Shown piece after piece: positions 43,209-51,428 of a stretch of 64,000 bases of DNA. The translations under genes and the position numbers were made by a program. Source of the DNA: Salipiger pallidus (GTDB lineage: Bacteria; Pseudomonadota; Alphaproteobacteria; Rhodobacterales; Rhodobacteraceae); contig NZ_BMJV01000003.1 in assembly GCF_014643635.1 (NCBI RefSeq), positions 1 through 64,000 on the forward strand, in the 5' to 3' direction. The notes under the pieces are model-generated. The model worked only from the letters and a program-made list of their open reading frames with translations, was not told the origin of the DNA and ran no database searches. Position 1 is the first letter of the stretch. Each line of letters opens with the position of its first letter.

Positions 43209-44045
43209 GACCTCGTGGAGCCGCGCATGCCTCGTGACCGGACCGTCGCCCTGCGTGGCGATGCGGTCCACCGCCGCCGCGAGACCCTCGTAGGCGACGG
43301 CCATGTGGTGGGCGTTGGCGTGCAGGATCTCGTCGGGCCCGCTCACCCAGGCGACGTGGCCTTGCCAGAACAGCAGATCACCGCGTTGCGGGGATGTATC
43401 TGGTCCAAGCGTCTCTCCCAACTGCGCGGCCTGCAAATCGCTGTCTCCGGGACAGGGCTGACCGAAAGCGGCAAGCGCGGCCTGCACGAGGCCCGAACAG
43501 TCGATTCCGAACGCGCTGTTGCCGCCCCACAGATACGGCGTCCCGAGGTAGAGCGCCGCCACCGCAACCGGGTCTGCGTCTTGCGTCGCGGCCCCAAGAT
43601 GCGCGGTGGGAACCCAGCCCAGCTCGGTCTCGGTAAAGCGGCCCTCCGTCTGTCCTGTGGGGCGAAGCCGTGAGAGATGGGGCAGGGCGAGGCGTTCCGG
43701 TGTCTTCATGTCGGGCAGGCCGTAGACATGGGTCTGCCGCGCGAGGACGATGGTCTGTGCTTCGTCGTCGGCCACGGCAGGCCGGACGGTGTCGGCAGCA
43801 AGCCAGCCGGCGTACTCCTCGGCCGGAGCATAGCCGAACACCGCGCCATCCCGCTCATCAAGCACATCGAACACCGCACCGTAGCGCAGCTGCCGTTCAC
43901 GCGCCCCGCCCGGGGTCATGGCGAGATCGGCAACCGGAGCGCTTACCCGGAAAGCGCGTGGATCGACGGGGCGCAGATCGGGGAAACGTTCTGCCAGCGC
44001 CCGCGTCACCACCCTGTCATTTGCCGGACGTTCTCTTGCGTCCAT
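43197..44045 (-). CDS. NlpC/P60-family cell wall peptidase
   Basis: 282 residues. An N-terminal part with SH3-like regions (RYGAVFDVLDERDGAVFGYAPAEEYAGWL, TELGWVPTAHL) precedes the NlpC/P60 catalytic domain: YLWGGNSAFGIDCSGLVQAAL with the nucleophile Cys, GDLLFWQGHVAWV with the His, and ILHANAHHMAV. Such enzymes cut peptidoglycan stem peptides. No classical signal peptide is seen. The ATG at 44045 shares a base with the upstream peptidase stop (TGATG); a GTG one codon earlier is the alternative. Confidence 0.92.
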   Translation of the reverse strand: MDARERPANDRVVTRALAERFPDLRPVDPRAFRVSAPVADLAMTPGGARERQLRYGAVFDVLDERDGAVFGYAPAEEYAGWLAADTVRPAVADDEAQTIVLARQTHVYGLPDMKTPERLALPHLSRLRPTGQTEGRFTETELGWVPTAHLGAATQDADPVAVAALYLGTPYLWGGNSAFGIDCSGLVQAALAAFGQPCPGDSDLQAAQLGETLGPDTSPQRGDLLFWQGHVAWVSGPDEILHANAHHMAVAYEGLAAAVDRIATQGDGPVTRHARLHEVKFL

Positions 44046-45424
44046 CACAGGCCAAGCGCTCCGGGCAGGGCGGCAAGGATGGCGCGCGGCCCCTGTGCCG
44101 CGCCGCCCTTTGTGCGCGCGGGAGCAGGGCTGGGGTTCCAGCCATAGATGTCAAAATGCACGTAATTCGGGGTGTCGGTCACGAAGCGGCGCAGGAACAG
44201 CGCGGCGGTGATCGACCCGGCCATCCCCCCCGCCGGCGCGTTGTCGAGATCGGCGATGCCCGGCTCGATCTTTGCCTCGTAAGGGTCCCAGAACGGCAGG
44301 CGCCAGAGCGGGTCGGCCTGCGCCGAGCCTGCCGCCTGCAGGGCTGCGGCCATGCCGTCATCGTCGCAGTAGAACGGTGCGAGGTCTGGGCCCACCGCCA
44401 CCCGTGCGGCGCCGGTCAGGGTGGCCATGGAGATGATGAGGTCGGGCGTTTCCTCGTCCGCCAGCGCCAGCGCGTCGGCCAGCACCAGGCGGCCTTCGGC
44501 GTCGGTGTTGTTGATCTCGACGGTCAGACCCTTGCGGGAGGTCAGGATGTCCTGCGGCCGGAAGGCATTGCCGGAGACCGAATTCTCGACCGCTGGGATC
44601 AGCACCCGCAGCCGCAGCGGCAGGCCAAGCGCCATGATTGATCGTGCAAGGCCGAGCACGTTTGCCGCGCCCCCCATGTCCTTTTTCATCAGCCCCATGG
44701 AGCTTCCGGGCTTGAGGTTCAGCCCGCCGGTGTCGAAACACACGCCCTTGCCGACCAGTGTCAGTGTCGGACCAGCCTCACCCCAACGCAGGTCGATGAG
44801 CCGCGGCGCACGGGGCGAGGCGCGCCCGACCGCGTGGATCATGGGGAACTCGGCTTCCAGCGTCTCCCCGGTGGTGACCTCGATGCTGGCCGAATAGGTC
44901 TGCGCCAGCTCGCGCGCGGCGGCCTCGAGGTCGGCGGGACCCATGTCTGAGGCGGGCGTGTTGATGAGATCGCGGGTCAGCGCTTCGGAGACGGCCAGGA
45001 CCTCGATGCGGGCAGCGTCGATCCCTTCGGGGGCGACCAGCCCGGCCACCACCGGAGTGGTCCCGGCATAGCGGGTGAAGGCGTAGCCCGACAGCAGCCA
45101 GCCAAGGGCCTCTTCTTCGGCGGCGCTTTCCGGCAGGCCCGAGGCGATGCGATAGCTGTGCCGCCCCAGCCGTGCCACGGCGGCGGCCAGTGCGAACCGG
45201 GTGCGGCGGCGGGTTGCGGCGGTGCCGTACCCGGCAATCGCAGCCACGGGCGTTCCGGCCGTGCCGGGGATCAGCAGCGCGTCGCCGATGGCGCCTGTGA
45301 AACCGGCAGCCTCGACCCAGGCGCGGGCTTCGGGGTGGGCGTCAAGAAAGCCTTCGACGCCGTCGCTTTCAACGACGTGAAGCGGCAGTGTATCGGCGTC
45401 GGGTTCGGCAAAGCGGAACGACAT
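44045..45424 (-). CDS. Leucyl aminopeptidase-family (M17) metallopeptidase
   Basis: 459 residues. The catalytic domain has LVGKGVCFDTGGLNLKPGSS with metal ligands, MKKDMGGAANVLGLA, and the family signature NTDAEGRLVLADALALAD. The C-terminal DLDNAPAGGMAGSITAALFL is also typical. It removes N-terminal residues from cytosolic peptides. The start at 45424 drops an upstream extension that looks non-coding. The gene pairs with the downstream NlpC/P60 peptidase, a recurrent pairing in alphaproteobacteria. A CAGGT microsatellite lies about 220 bases upstream. Confidence 0.93.
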   Translation of the reverse strand: MSFRFAEPDADTLPLHVVESDGVEGFLDAHPEARAWVEAAGFTGAIGDALLIPGTAGTPVAAIAGYGTAATRRRTRFALAAAVARLGRHSYRIASGLPESAAEEEALGWLLSGYAFTRYAGTTPVVAGLVAPEGIDAARIEVLAVSEALTRDLINTPASDMGPADLEAAARELAQTYSASIEVTTGETLEAEFPMIHAVGRASPRAPRLIDLRWGEAGPTLTLVGKGVCFDTGGLNLKPGSSMGLMKKDMGGAANVLGLARSIMALGLPLRLRVLIPAVENSVSGNAFRPQDILTSRKGLTVEINNTDAEGRLVLADALALADEETPDLIISMATLTGAARVAVGPDLAPFYCDDDGMAAALQAAGSAQADPLWRLPFWDPYEAKIEPGIADLDNAPAGGMAGSITAALFLRRFVTDTPNYVHFDIYGWNPSPAPARTKGGAAQGPRAILAALPGALGL

Positions 45425-45645
45425 GGGCGGACCTTTCGGGGCAATGCGGATCACAAAGGATCGGGCAGTGAAACGTTGCCCGAAACCTAACGTTGCCAGT
45501 GCCACCTGCAAGGGGCTGCGCCGTCGCGCGAGCGCTGGAGGGCTTGGTCCCTCGGGTCCGCTCCTCAGGGCTCTTCGGTCGATCAGCTCTACGGGCCCGT
45601 CTGACCGCCCTTCTTGTCAGCCCGGCCCCGTCCAGCCAGCCCTTT

Positions 45646-45689
45646 CAGGTCAGGTCAGGTCAGGTCAGGTCAGGTCAGGTCAGGTCAGG
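45646..45689. repeat. Pentanucleotide microsatellite (CAGGT) x 8
   Basis: Eight perfect CAGGT units run from 45646 to 45685, plus a partial CAGG. They lie between the M17 peptidase start (45424) and the 3' end of the Hpt-like gene (45816), in what should be leader or promoter DNA of the minus-strand peptidase genes. A pentamer array can change length by slippage. Confidence 0.95.
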
Positions 45690-45815
45690 ACAACCGTCAG
45701 TGTCCGTCCGCTCGCGTCAGACCTTCCAGGGCGAACCGCTGGAATTCCGTGGCTATCGACGCAACTCGTGATCGATGAGGCGTCGCGGGGCGATCATAGA
45801 ACCGGGACGCAACAT

Positions 45816-46208
45816 TCAAAGTGACAGGTCCTGCAGGTCCCATATGGCGTAGAGTGACCGTTCCCCGATCCGTGACATGCGCGCCAGCGTGGCCGAAAGG
45901 GCCACCGCATCGCCATCGTCGATGCACTGCACCACGTGCCCCGCCACGTGGGCCAGTCCGGACATCCCGATCTGGTCGGCGATGGCCCTCAGCGCGCGGG
46001 TGCATTTGCGCATGTCCACGTAGTTGTGGTCCGCATGCAGCCGGTCCGCCTGCCCCAGCCTGTAGGCCAGTTCTTCCATGGCACGGCACAGCATGTCCTC
46101 GCCATCGCGTGGCCCCATCTGGGCGTACAGCTCCTCGAGCCTGTCGGGATCGAGCCCCGCTTTTTCAAAAGGGGTAATCATCGCCACCTGTTCCACGGCC
46201 TCATCCAA
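45816..46208 (-). CDS. Conserved hypothetical protein, Hpt-like helical
   Basis: 130 residues, all predicted helical, with no membrane segment. The order of helices (GEDMLCRAMEELAYRLGQAD, VDMRKCTRALRAIADQIGM, LAHVAGHVVQCIDDGDAVAL, LARMSRIGERSLYAIWDL) resembles a four-helix histidine-phosphotransfer-type bundle, but no canonical HxKG phosphorylation motif is present. It starts 135 bases from the divergent carbonic anhydrase gene. Function unknown. Confidence 0.7.
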   Translation of the reverse strand: MDEAVEQVAMITPFEKAGLDPDRLEELYAQMGPRDGEDMLCRAMEELAYRLGQADRLHADHNYVDMRKCTRALRAIADQIGMSGLAHVAGHVVQCIDDGDAVALSATLARMSRIGERSLYAIWDLQDLSL

Positions 46209-46343
46209 TCCATCGTCACGTCCCCACGGCGTTGCGGTCTAAGGCTGCCGAGTTCCCAAAACGTTAGACAGAAGGTATTTATTCTCTCGAATTCCGCTCG
46301 AATTCGGCCTATTGCCTATCGAAACCCGGATATCGAGGAGACC

Positions 46344-46994
46344 ATGATGCAGGCTGCGAAACCGCTTCCGAACTATCTCGTGCAACGTTTCCATGGCTGG
46401 AAGGCCACCAGCTACAGTGAGAACCACGCATGGTTCAAACGGCTTGCGTCCGAGGGTCAGCACCCGCGCGCGATGATCATCTCTTGCTGTGACAGCCGGG
46501 TCCACGTGACATCGATCTTCGGCGCGGACACGGGCGAGTTCTTCATCCATCGCAACATCGCCAACCTCGTGCCGCCCTACCAGCCGGACGGCAACCAGCA
46601 CGGCACCTCGGCGGCGGTGGAATACGCCGTGACCGCGCTCAAGGTCGCGCATGTCATCATCATGGGCCATTCCAGCTGCGGCGGCGTTCAGGGCTGCCTC
46701 GACATGTGCTCGGGCAAGGCGCCCGAGCTCGAGGAGAAGTCGAGCTTTGTCGGCCGCTGGATGGACATCCTGCGCCCCGGCTACGAGAAGGTGAAGGATC
46801 TCCCCGAAGAGGCCCTGCCCAAGGCGCTCGAACAGCAGGCGATTCTGACCTCGCTCGAGAACCTGATGACCTTCCCCTTCGTGAAGCAGGCGGTCGAGTC
46901 ACAGGAGCTGTCCCTGCATGGGGTCTGGCACGAGATCGGGACCGGCAGCCTCGAGACCTACGATCCCAAGGCCGGCAGCTTTTCGGGAATCTGA
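46344..46994 (+). CDS. Beta-class carbonic anhydrase
   Basis: 216-residue enzyme that interconverts CO2 and bicarbonate. The zinc and catalytic motifs are present: CCDSR at residues 48-52 (Cys and the Asp/Arg dyad), FFIHRNIANLVPPY, AVEYAV and HSSCGGV with the remaining His and Cys ligands. Length fits a bacterial beta-class enzyme. Start at 46344 with GAGGAG upstream; a second Met follows directly. Confidence 0.96.
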   Translation: MMQAAKPLPNYLVQRFHGWKATSYSENHAWFKRLASEGQHPRAMIISCCDSRVHVTSIFGADTGEFFIHRNIANLVPPYQPDGNQHGTSAAVEYAVTALKVAHVIIMGHSSCGGVQGCLDMCSGKAPELEEKSSFVGRWMDILRPGYEKVKDLPEEALPKALEQQAILTSLENLMTFPFVKQAVESQELSLHGVWHEIGTGSLETYDPKAGSFSGI

Positions 46995-47001
46995 GCCCGT
47001 C

Positions 47002-47310
47002 TCAGTCCAGCGAGGCCGAGCAGCCGTCTCGCCCGAGCCTGAGGACGGGGCGGCCGATCCGGCGTGCAATTGACGCCAGTGGCGCGCCAAAGCCGTGACC
47101 GGTGCCGAGGATGGCGCCGGTTTCTGCGCTCATGATGACCATGTGCCCCATCCGGAATCCCAGCGCATAGCCCTTGCGGGCAAGACCTGCCGCGAGGCTG
47201 GGCCAGTCGGGTGCCTGTTCGAGGATCGGCAGCAGGGCCTGCCGCAGCAGTGCCGCGGTCTCGGAGTCAAAATTTGCGAAGTCTTCGGGTGTGGCGGTCT
47301 GGAAATGCAT
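47002..47310 (-). CDS. Conserved hypothetical protein
   Basis: 102-residue protein with no signal peptide. The central part, YALGFRMGHMVIMSAETGAILGTG then SIARRIGRPVLRLGRDG, looks like a small alpha/beta domain. No family is recognised. It runs towards the carbonic anhydrase gene, ending 7 bases from its stop. Confidence 0.6.
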   Translation of the reverse strand: MHFQTATPEDFANFDSETAALLRQALLPILEQAPDWPSLAAGLARKGYALGFRMGHMVIMSAETGAILGTGHGFGAPLASIARRIGRPVLRLGRDGCSASLD

Positions 47311-47648
47311 TGTTGTGCTCCTTGCCTGGTGCGGTCAGCCTGCCATCTCAAGGGGGCACCATTTTGGCGGTGAGATCGTAAAGGCTCCGGGCGCAGCAAA
47401 GATGCAACACCGCCTCTGAGCGGGCCTCGTGTGGCCCCGGTGGCCGTCGCCCCGCGGCCGTTCGGGATCGCAACCGTGGGGGGCAGGAAAGGGGGCAATG
47501 GCCAGCGAGCCGTCTGCCGGTTTTGCGCGAAACCCGGGCGCCCAAGAGAGAGCGAGAGAGCTGGAGGCCCGGGGACGTGGAAGGCTCGGGAACCGGCGCC
47601 CGTGCGAAGGCCCCTACGGATGGGCCTGCGGCGGCAAATCTGACATGT

Positions 47649-47795
47649 TCAGAGCCCTAGAACGCGCAGCAGCTTTTCAAGCACGCTGGTCTCGAGCCGC
47701 TGGGGGCGTTCGTGGCGCTCGCACAGCAGAAGGCTGCGTGCGGTCAGGGCTTCAATGCGGCGCCCGCGGGCGATGGTGACGAGATCTTTGGTCAT
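47649..47795 (-). CDS. Putative 48-residue small basic protein
   Basis: A short frame opens at an ATG at 47795 (MTKDLVTIARGRRIEALTAR) and ends after LEKLLRVLGL. GGAG sits 8 bases upstream on the minus strand. The sequence is basic and probably helical (RSLLLCERHERPQRLETSVL). Support is the ribosome site and a protein-like composition only. The rest of the gap 47311-48025 shows no other gene. Confidence 0.4.
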   Translation of the reverse strand: MTKDLVTIARGRRIEALTARSLLLCERHERPQRLETSVLEKLLRVLGL

Positions 47796-47970
47796 GGCGT
47801 GGCTCCGATGTTGTGGGCCCTTCTGGCCGGGGACTGTGCGTTCTGTCTTCGCTGATGTCGCCGTTGTATCCTGCCGTATGCCGCTCCGCTACGCATCCAA
47901 GGGATAACCGGGGGCATCTGAGGGGCAGCGCGGCTATCCGTCCGGGTAAAAACAGCCTCACGAAATGCGA

Positions 47971-47996
47971 AAAGGGGCCCGCGATGGGGCCCCTTT
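47971..47996 (-). terminator. Intrinsic terminator of asd
   Basis: AAAGGGGCCC and GGGCCCCTTT form a ten-pair stem 29 bases past the asd stop on the minus strand, followed there by TTTTCGC. Confidence 0.85.
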
Positions 47997-48025
47997 GCAT
48001 GATGTCGTCGATGCGCTGAAGCGGA

Positions 48026-49048
48026 TCAGCCTTTCTTCAGCGCCTTCTGGCCAAGCACCTCGGCGATCTGCACGGCATTCAGGGCCGCGCCCTTGCGCAG
48101 GTTGTCCGACACGCACCAGAGGTTCAGGCCGTTCTCGATGGTCGAATCCTGGCGGATGCGGCTGATGAAGGTGGCAAAATCGCCGACGCATTCCACCGGG
48201 GTGACGTAGCCACCGTCTTCGCGCTTGTCGACGACCATGATGCCGGGTGCCTCGCGCAGGATGTCGCGGGCCTCGTCTTCATCGAGGAATTCCTCGGTCT
48301 CGATGTTGATCGATTCCGCGTGGCCGACGAAGACCGGAACGCGCACGCAGGTCGCGGTGACCTTGATGCTCGGATCGACGATCTTCTTGGTCTCGGCGAC
48401 CATCTTCCACTCTTCCTTGGTCGAACCGTCGTCGAGGAAGACGTCGATGTGCGGAATGACGTTGAAGGCGATCTGCTTGGGGTACTTCTTGGGCGGCACC
48501 TCGGTCACCGGGTTGTAGACCGACTTGGTCTGCTCCCAGAGCTCGTCCATGCCTTCCTTGCCAGAGCCGGAAACCGACTGGTAGGTCGACACCACGACGC
48601 GCTTGATCTTGGCGCGGTCATGAAGCGGCTTCAGCGCCACGACCATCTGCGCGGTCGAGCAGTTGGGGTTCGCGATGATGTTCTTCTTGGTGTAGCCCAT
48701 CACGGCGTCGGCGTTCACTTCCGGCACCACCAGCGGCACGTCCGGATCGTAGCGGTAGAGCGAGCTGTTGTCGATCACCACGCAGCCGGCCTTGGCGGCT
48801 TTGGGGGCGAATTCCTTGGTGGCCTCGGAGCCTACTGCGAACAGCGCCATGTCCCAGCCGGTGAAGTCGAAGGCGGCGAGATCCTGGGTCTTGAGAGTCT
48901 TGTCCCCGAAGCTCACCTCAGTGCCGAGCGACCGGCGCGAGGCCAGGACGGCGATCTCGTCCACCGGGAACGCACGCTCTGCGAGGATGTTCAGCATTTC
49001 ACGGCCCACGTTACCCGTGGCGCCGACGACGACGACCTTATAGCCCAT
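48026..49048 (-). CDS. asd: Aspartate-semialdehyde dehydrogenase
   Basis: 340 residues. Asd reduces aspartyl phosphate to aspartate semialdehyde, feeding lysine, diaminopimelate, methionine and threonine synthesis. It has the NADP motif GATGNVG at residues 9-15, the catalytic NPNCSTAQM with Cys130, the QSVSGSGKEGMDEL segment and the substrate/catalytic region TCVRVPVFVGHAES with its His. The ATG at 49048 is used because the upstream extension lacks homology to the family and CTCC-type complement (GGAG) precedes it. Confidence 0.97.
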   Translation of the reverse strand: MGYKVVVVGATGNVGREMLNILAERAFPVDEIAVLASRRSLGTEVSFGDKTLKTQDLAAFDFTGWDMALFAVGSEATKEFAPKAAKAGCVVIDNSSLYRYDPDVPLVVPEVNADAVMGYTKKNIIANPNCSTAQMVVALKPLHDRAKIKRVVVSTYQSVSGSGKEGMDELWEQTKSVYNPVTEVPPKKYPKQIAFNVIPHIDVFLDDGSTKEEWKMVAETKKIVDPSIKVTATCVRVPVFVGHAESINIETEEFLDEDEARDILREAPGIMVVDKREDGGYVTPVECVGDFATFISRIRQDSTIENGLNLWCVSDNLRKGAALNAVQIAEVLGQKALKKG

Positions 49049-49460
49049 GTGGCTCTCCTTCCATTTATGTCCCGTCTTGCAGGGCAAGTGCTCTGCGCGG
49101 GTTTGGCGCGGGTCTTACCGCATGCGGGGGTGCAACGAAAGAGTGTTCACGGGTACCGGGGCAAAGGCGCTGCCTCGCTGCTTTAAAATGAAAGCACAAC
49201 TTTTGTGCGAGTGACTTTCATTTAGCCTCGTGAACCATTATGGAAACCGGCATAGGTGAAAAGCCGCTCATTCTTGCAGGTGCAGCAATTCCGCACTTGT
49301 CTACTCGTTGAGCAGCCGCCTAAGTGGAACGTGTTTTTTGATGACTGAACTAAGTAATCGAGTCGCTTGCAGCCACCCTAAAGGGTGACCCGGGACTTGG
49401 TCCCGTGCGCGATATTTTGATTATGCATTGCGTAACTGCGTTCGAAGAGGAACGACCTGA
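49049..49460. other. Divergent promoter region with nested inverted repeats
   Basis: The 412 bases between asd and the sugar dehydratase gene hold no gene. Within them AAATGAAAG (49186-49194) and CTTTCATTT (49215-49223) form an inverted repeat. It encloses a second one, GCACAA (49194-49199) with TTGTGC (49203-49208). This AT-rich island stands out and could bind a regulator of either gene. Confidence 0.5.
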
Positions 49461-51332
49461 ATGCTATACTGGCTCGTCACGTCGCTGACGCGGACCCAGA
49501 AACAGCTGCTTTTCATGCTGGCTGACGCCTTGTCGATCATTCTAGCCATGATCGCCGCGCTTCTCCTTCATGCAGTCGTAAACCCGGATATCGAGAGCGT
49601 TTCCGGACTGATGCTTCCGCTGGCGATGATGGTGCTTCTCGGCGGGGCGGTGTCCTGGTGGTTGGGGCTGCCGCATCTGAAGCTCAACGCCTATGACACG
49701 CGCGGTATCACGCGATCCGCCTATTTCGCCGCGATCACCGGGCTTGCCGGGGTGGCGTTCAGCCGCTTCGGCACGCCTCAGCTGGCGCTTCCGGTCTATT
49801 TCAACTTCTCGCTGCTGCTGCTGGTGACCTGCGTCGGCTGGCGCATCATGATGCGCTACGTCACTCTCGAGATCTACCGCCGCGGTGGCAACCGCATGCG
49901 GGTTATCATCTACGGTGCAGGCCAAACCGGTCAGCAGCTGGCGCTGGCACTGCGCCACGACAATCGCATCGACCCGGTCGCCTTCGTTGACGACAATCCC
50001 ACCATGCAGAGCCAGGTCGTGGCCGGGCTGAAGGTGCATGCCTCGTCTGCAATCCAGGACCTGATCTCCAAGAAGAGCGTTCAGCGCGTGGTGCTGGCAA
50101 TGCCCTCCATCAGCCCGCCGCAGACCGCCCGCATCGCCCATGGCCTGCGCAAGATAGGGGTCGAGGTTCATGCCCTACCGAGCTTTGCCCAGATGGTTGG
50201 CGAGGGCGAGCTGCGCAAGCGGGTCACGCCGGTGTCGCTTGATGACCTGCTGGGCCGCAACCGGCTGGAATCGCAGCTTCCGGGTGTCAGCCACGCCTAT
50301 ACCGGACGCCGCATCATGGTGACCGGGGCAGGCGGCTCCATCGGGTCCGAACTGTGCCGTCAGCTCATCGCCTGCAAGCCCGATTGCGTGGTGCTGGTGG
50401 ATCACTCGGAACTGAGCCTCTACAACATCGAGAAGGAATTGCGCGAGACATCGCAGGGCATGTCCGTGGTGCCGATCCTCGGGTCCATCCTCGACGAGTC
50501 TCTGATGTCCGATGTCATGGCACAGCACGATATCGAGGTGGTTCTGCATGCCGCCGCCTACAAGCACCTGCCTTTGGTCGAGTGCAACGTCCTGGCCGGT
50601 CTGCGCAACAACGTGCTGGGGACAAAGGTTCTGGCCGACTGCGCCCGCGAGGCCGGGGTCGAGCGCTTCATCCTGGTATCCTCGGACAAGGCCGTGCGGC
50701 CGACCAACGTCATGGGCGCCTCCAAGCGCCTGGCCGAGCTGGTCGTGCAGGATCTTGCGACCCGCAGCACCGGCACGCGGTTTTCCATGGTGCGCTTCGG
50801 AAACGTGCTGGGTTCGTCGGGGTCCGTCATTCCTTTGTTCGAAGAGCAGATCGCCCGCGGCGGTCCGGTGACGCTCACCGATCCCAAGGTGACACGCTTC
50901 TTCATGACTATTTCCGAGGCGGCGCGGCTTGTGCTGCTGGCGGGGTCCTTTGCCCGGGGCGGCGATGTCTTCGTGCTCGACATGGGCAAGCCCGTGGCGA
51001 TCCGAAAGCTGGCGCGCCAGATGATCGAGGGCGCAGGCTATACCGTCAAGGACGAGGAACACCCCGAGGGTGACATCGAGATCAAGGTCACAGGCCTGCG
51101 CAAGGGCGAGAAGATGCACGAAGAGCTTCTGATCTCGTCCGACATGCTGACCACGCCGCACCAGAAAATCCTGCGCGCACAGGAAAGCTACCTGTCCGAG
51201 TTCGAGCTGGCGACGGCACTGAAGGACCTGCGCATGGCGATCTCGAGCCTCGACGAGGAGATGGCGCGGGGCGTCATCGCACGCTGGGTCGAGCAGGGCG
51301 AGAAGCCTGCCGTCGAGAAACAGCGCGTCTGA
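49461..51332 (+). CDS. Membrane-bound nucleotide-sugar 4,6-dehydratase (CapD/WbpM-like)
   Basis: 623 residues. Four N-terminal membrane segments (for example ALSIILAMIAALLLH, MLPLAMMVLLGGAV) are followed by a first Rossmann-like domain (VIIYGAGQTGQQLALAL). The catalytic SDR domain begins near residue 287: MVTGAGGSIGSELCRQL, HAAAYKHLPLVE, ILVSSDKAVRPTNVMGASKR. Such enzymes convert UDP-GlcNAc to a 4-keto-6-deoxy sugar for surface polysaccharide. The usual YxxxK Tyr is replaced by Met (VMGASK), a known feature of the long WbpM/CapD type. Confidence 0.94.
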   Translation: MLYWLVTSLTRTQKQLLFMLADALSIILAMIAALLLHAVVNPDIESVSGLMLPLAMMVLLGGAVSWWLGLPHLKLNAYDTRGITRSAYFAAITGLAGVAFSRFGTPQLALPVYFNFSLLLLVTCVGWRIMMRYVTLEIYRRGGNRMRVIIYGAGQTGQQLALALRHDNRIDPVAFVDDNPTMQSQVVAGLKVHASSAIQDLISKKSVQRVVLAMPSISPPQTARIAHGLRKIGVEVHALPSFAQMVGEGELRKRVTPVSLDDLLGRNRLESQLPGVSHAYTGRRIMVTGAGGSIGSELCRQLIACKPDCVVLVDHSELSLYNIEKELRETSQGMSVVPILGSILDESLMSDVMAQHDIEVVLHAAAYKHLPLVECNVLAGLRNNVLGTKVLADCAREAGVERFILVSSDKAVRPTNVMGASKRLAELVVQDLATRSTGTRFSMVRFGNVLGSSGSVIPLFEEQIARGGPVTLTDPKVTRFFMTISEAARLVLLAGSFARGGDVFVLDMGKPVAIRKLARQMIEGAGYTVKDEEHPEGDIEIKVTGLRKGEKMHEELLISSDMLTTPHQKILRAQESYLSEFELATALKDLRMAISSLDEEMARGVIARWVEQGEKPAVEKQRV

Positions 51333-51392
51333 TCGGCGTGCTGGCCGTGGCCGGGACCGTGCTGGTGCGTATTTGCAAAGAGAAGAAGATGT

Positions 51393-51416
51393 AAGGGGGC
51401 GCGAAGCCCCCTTTTT
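51393..51416 (+). terminator. Intrinsic terminator of the sugar dehydratase gene
   Basis: AAGGGGGC and GCCCCCTT pair around GCGAA and are followed by TTT. The LOG gene ends 12 bases beyond on the other strand, so the hairpin may serve both. Confidence 0.85.
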
Positions 51417-51428
51417 CGTGCCCGGTGG

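Noticed and set aside
45423-45824. Plus-strand open frames running through the CAGGT repeat
   Set aside because: The repeat simply keeps several frames open; translations are SGQVR-type low complexity without start signals.
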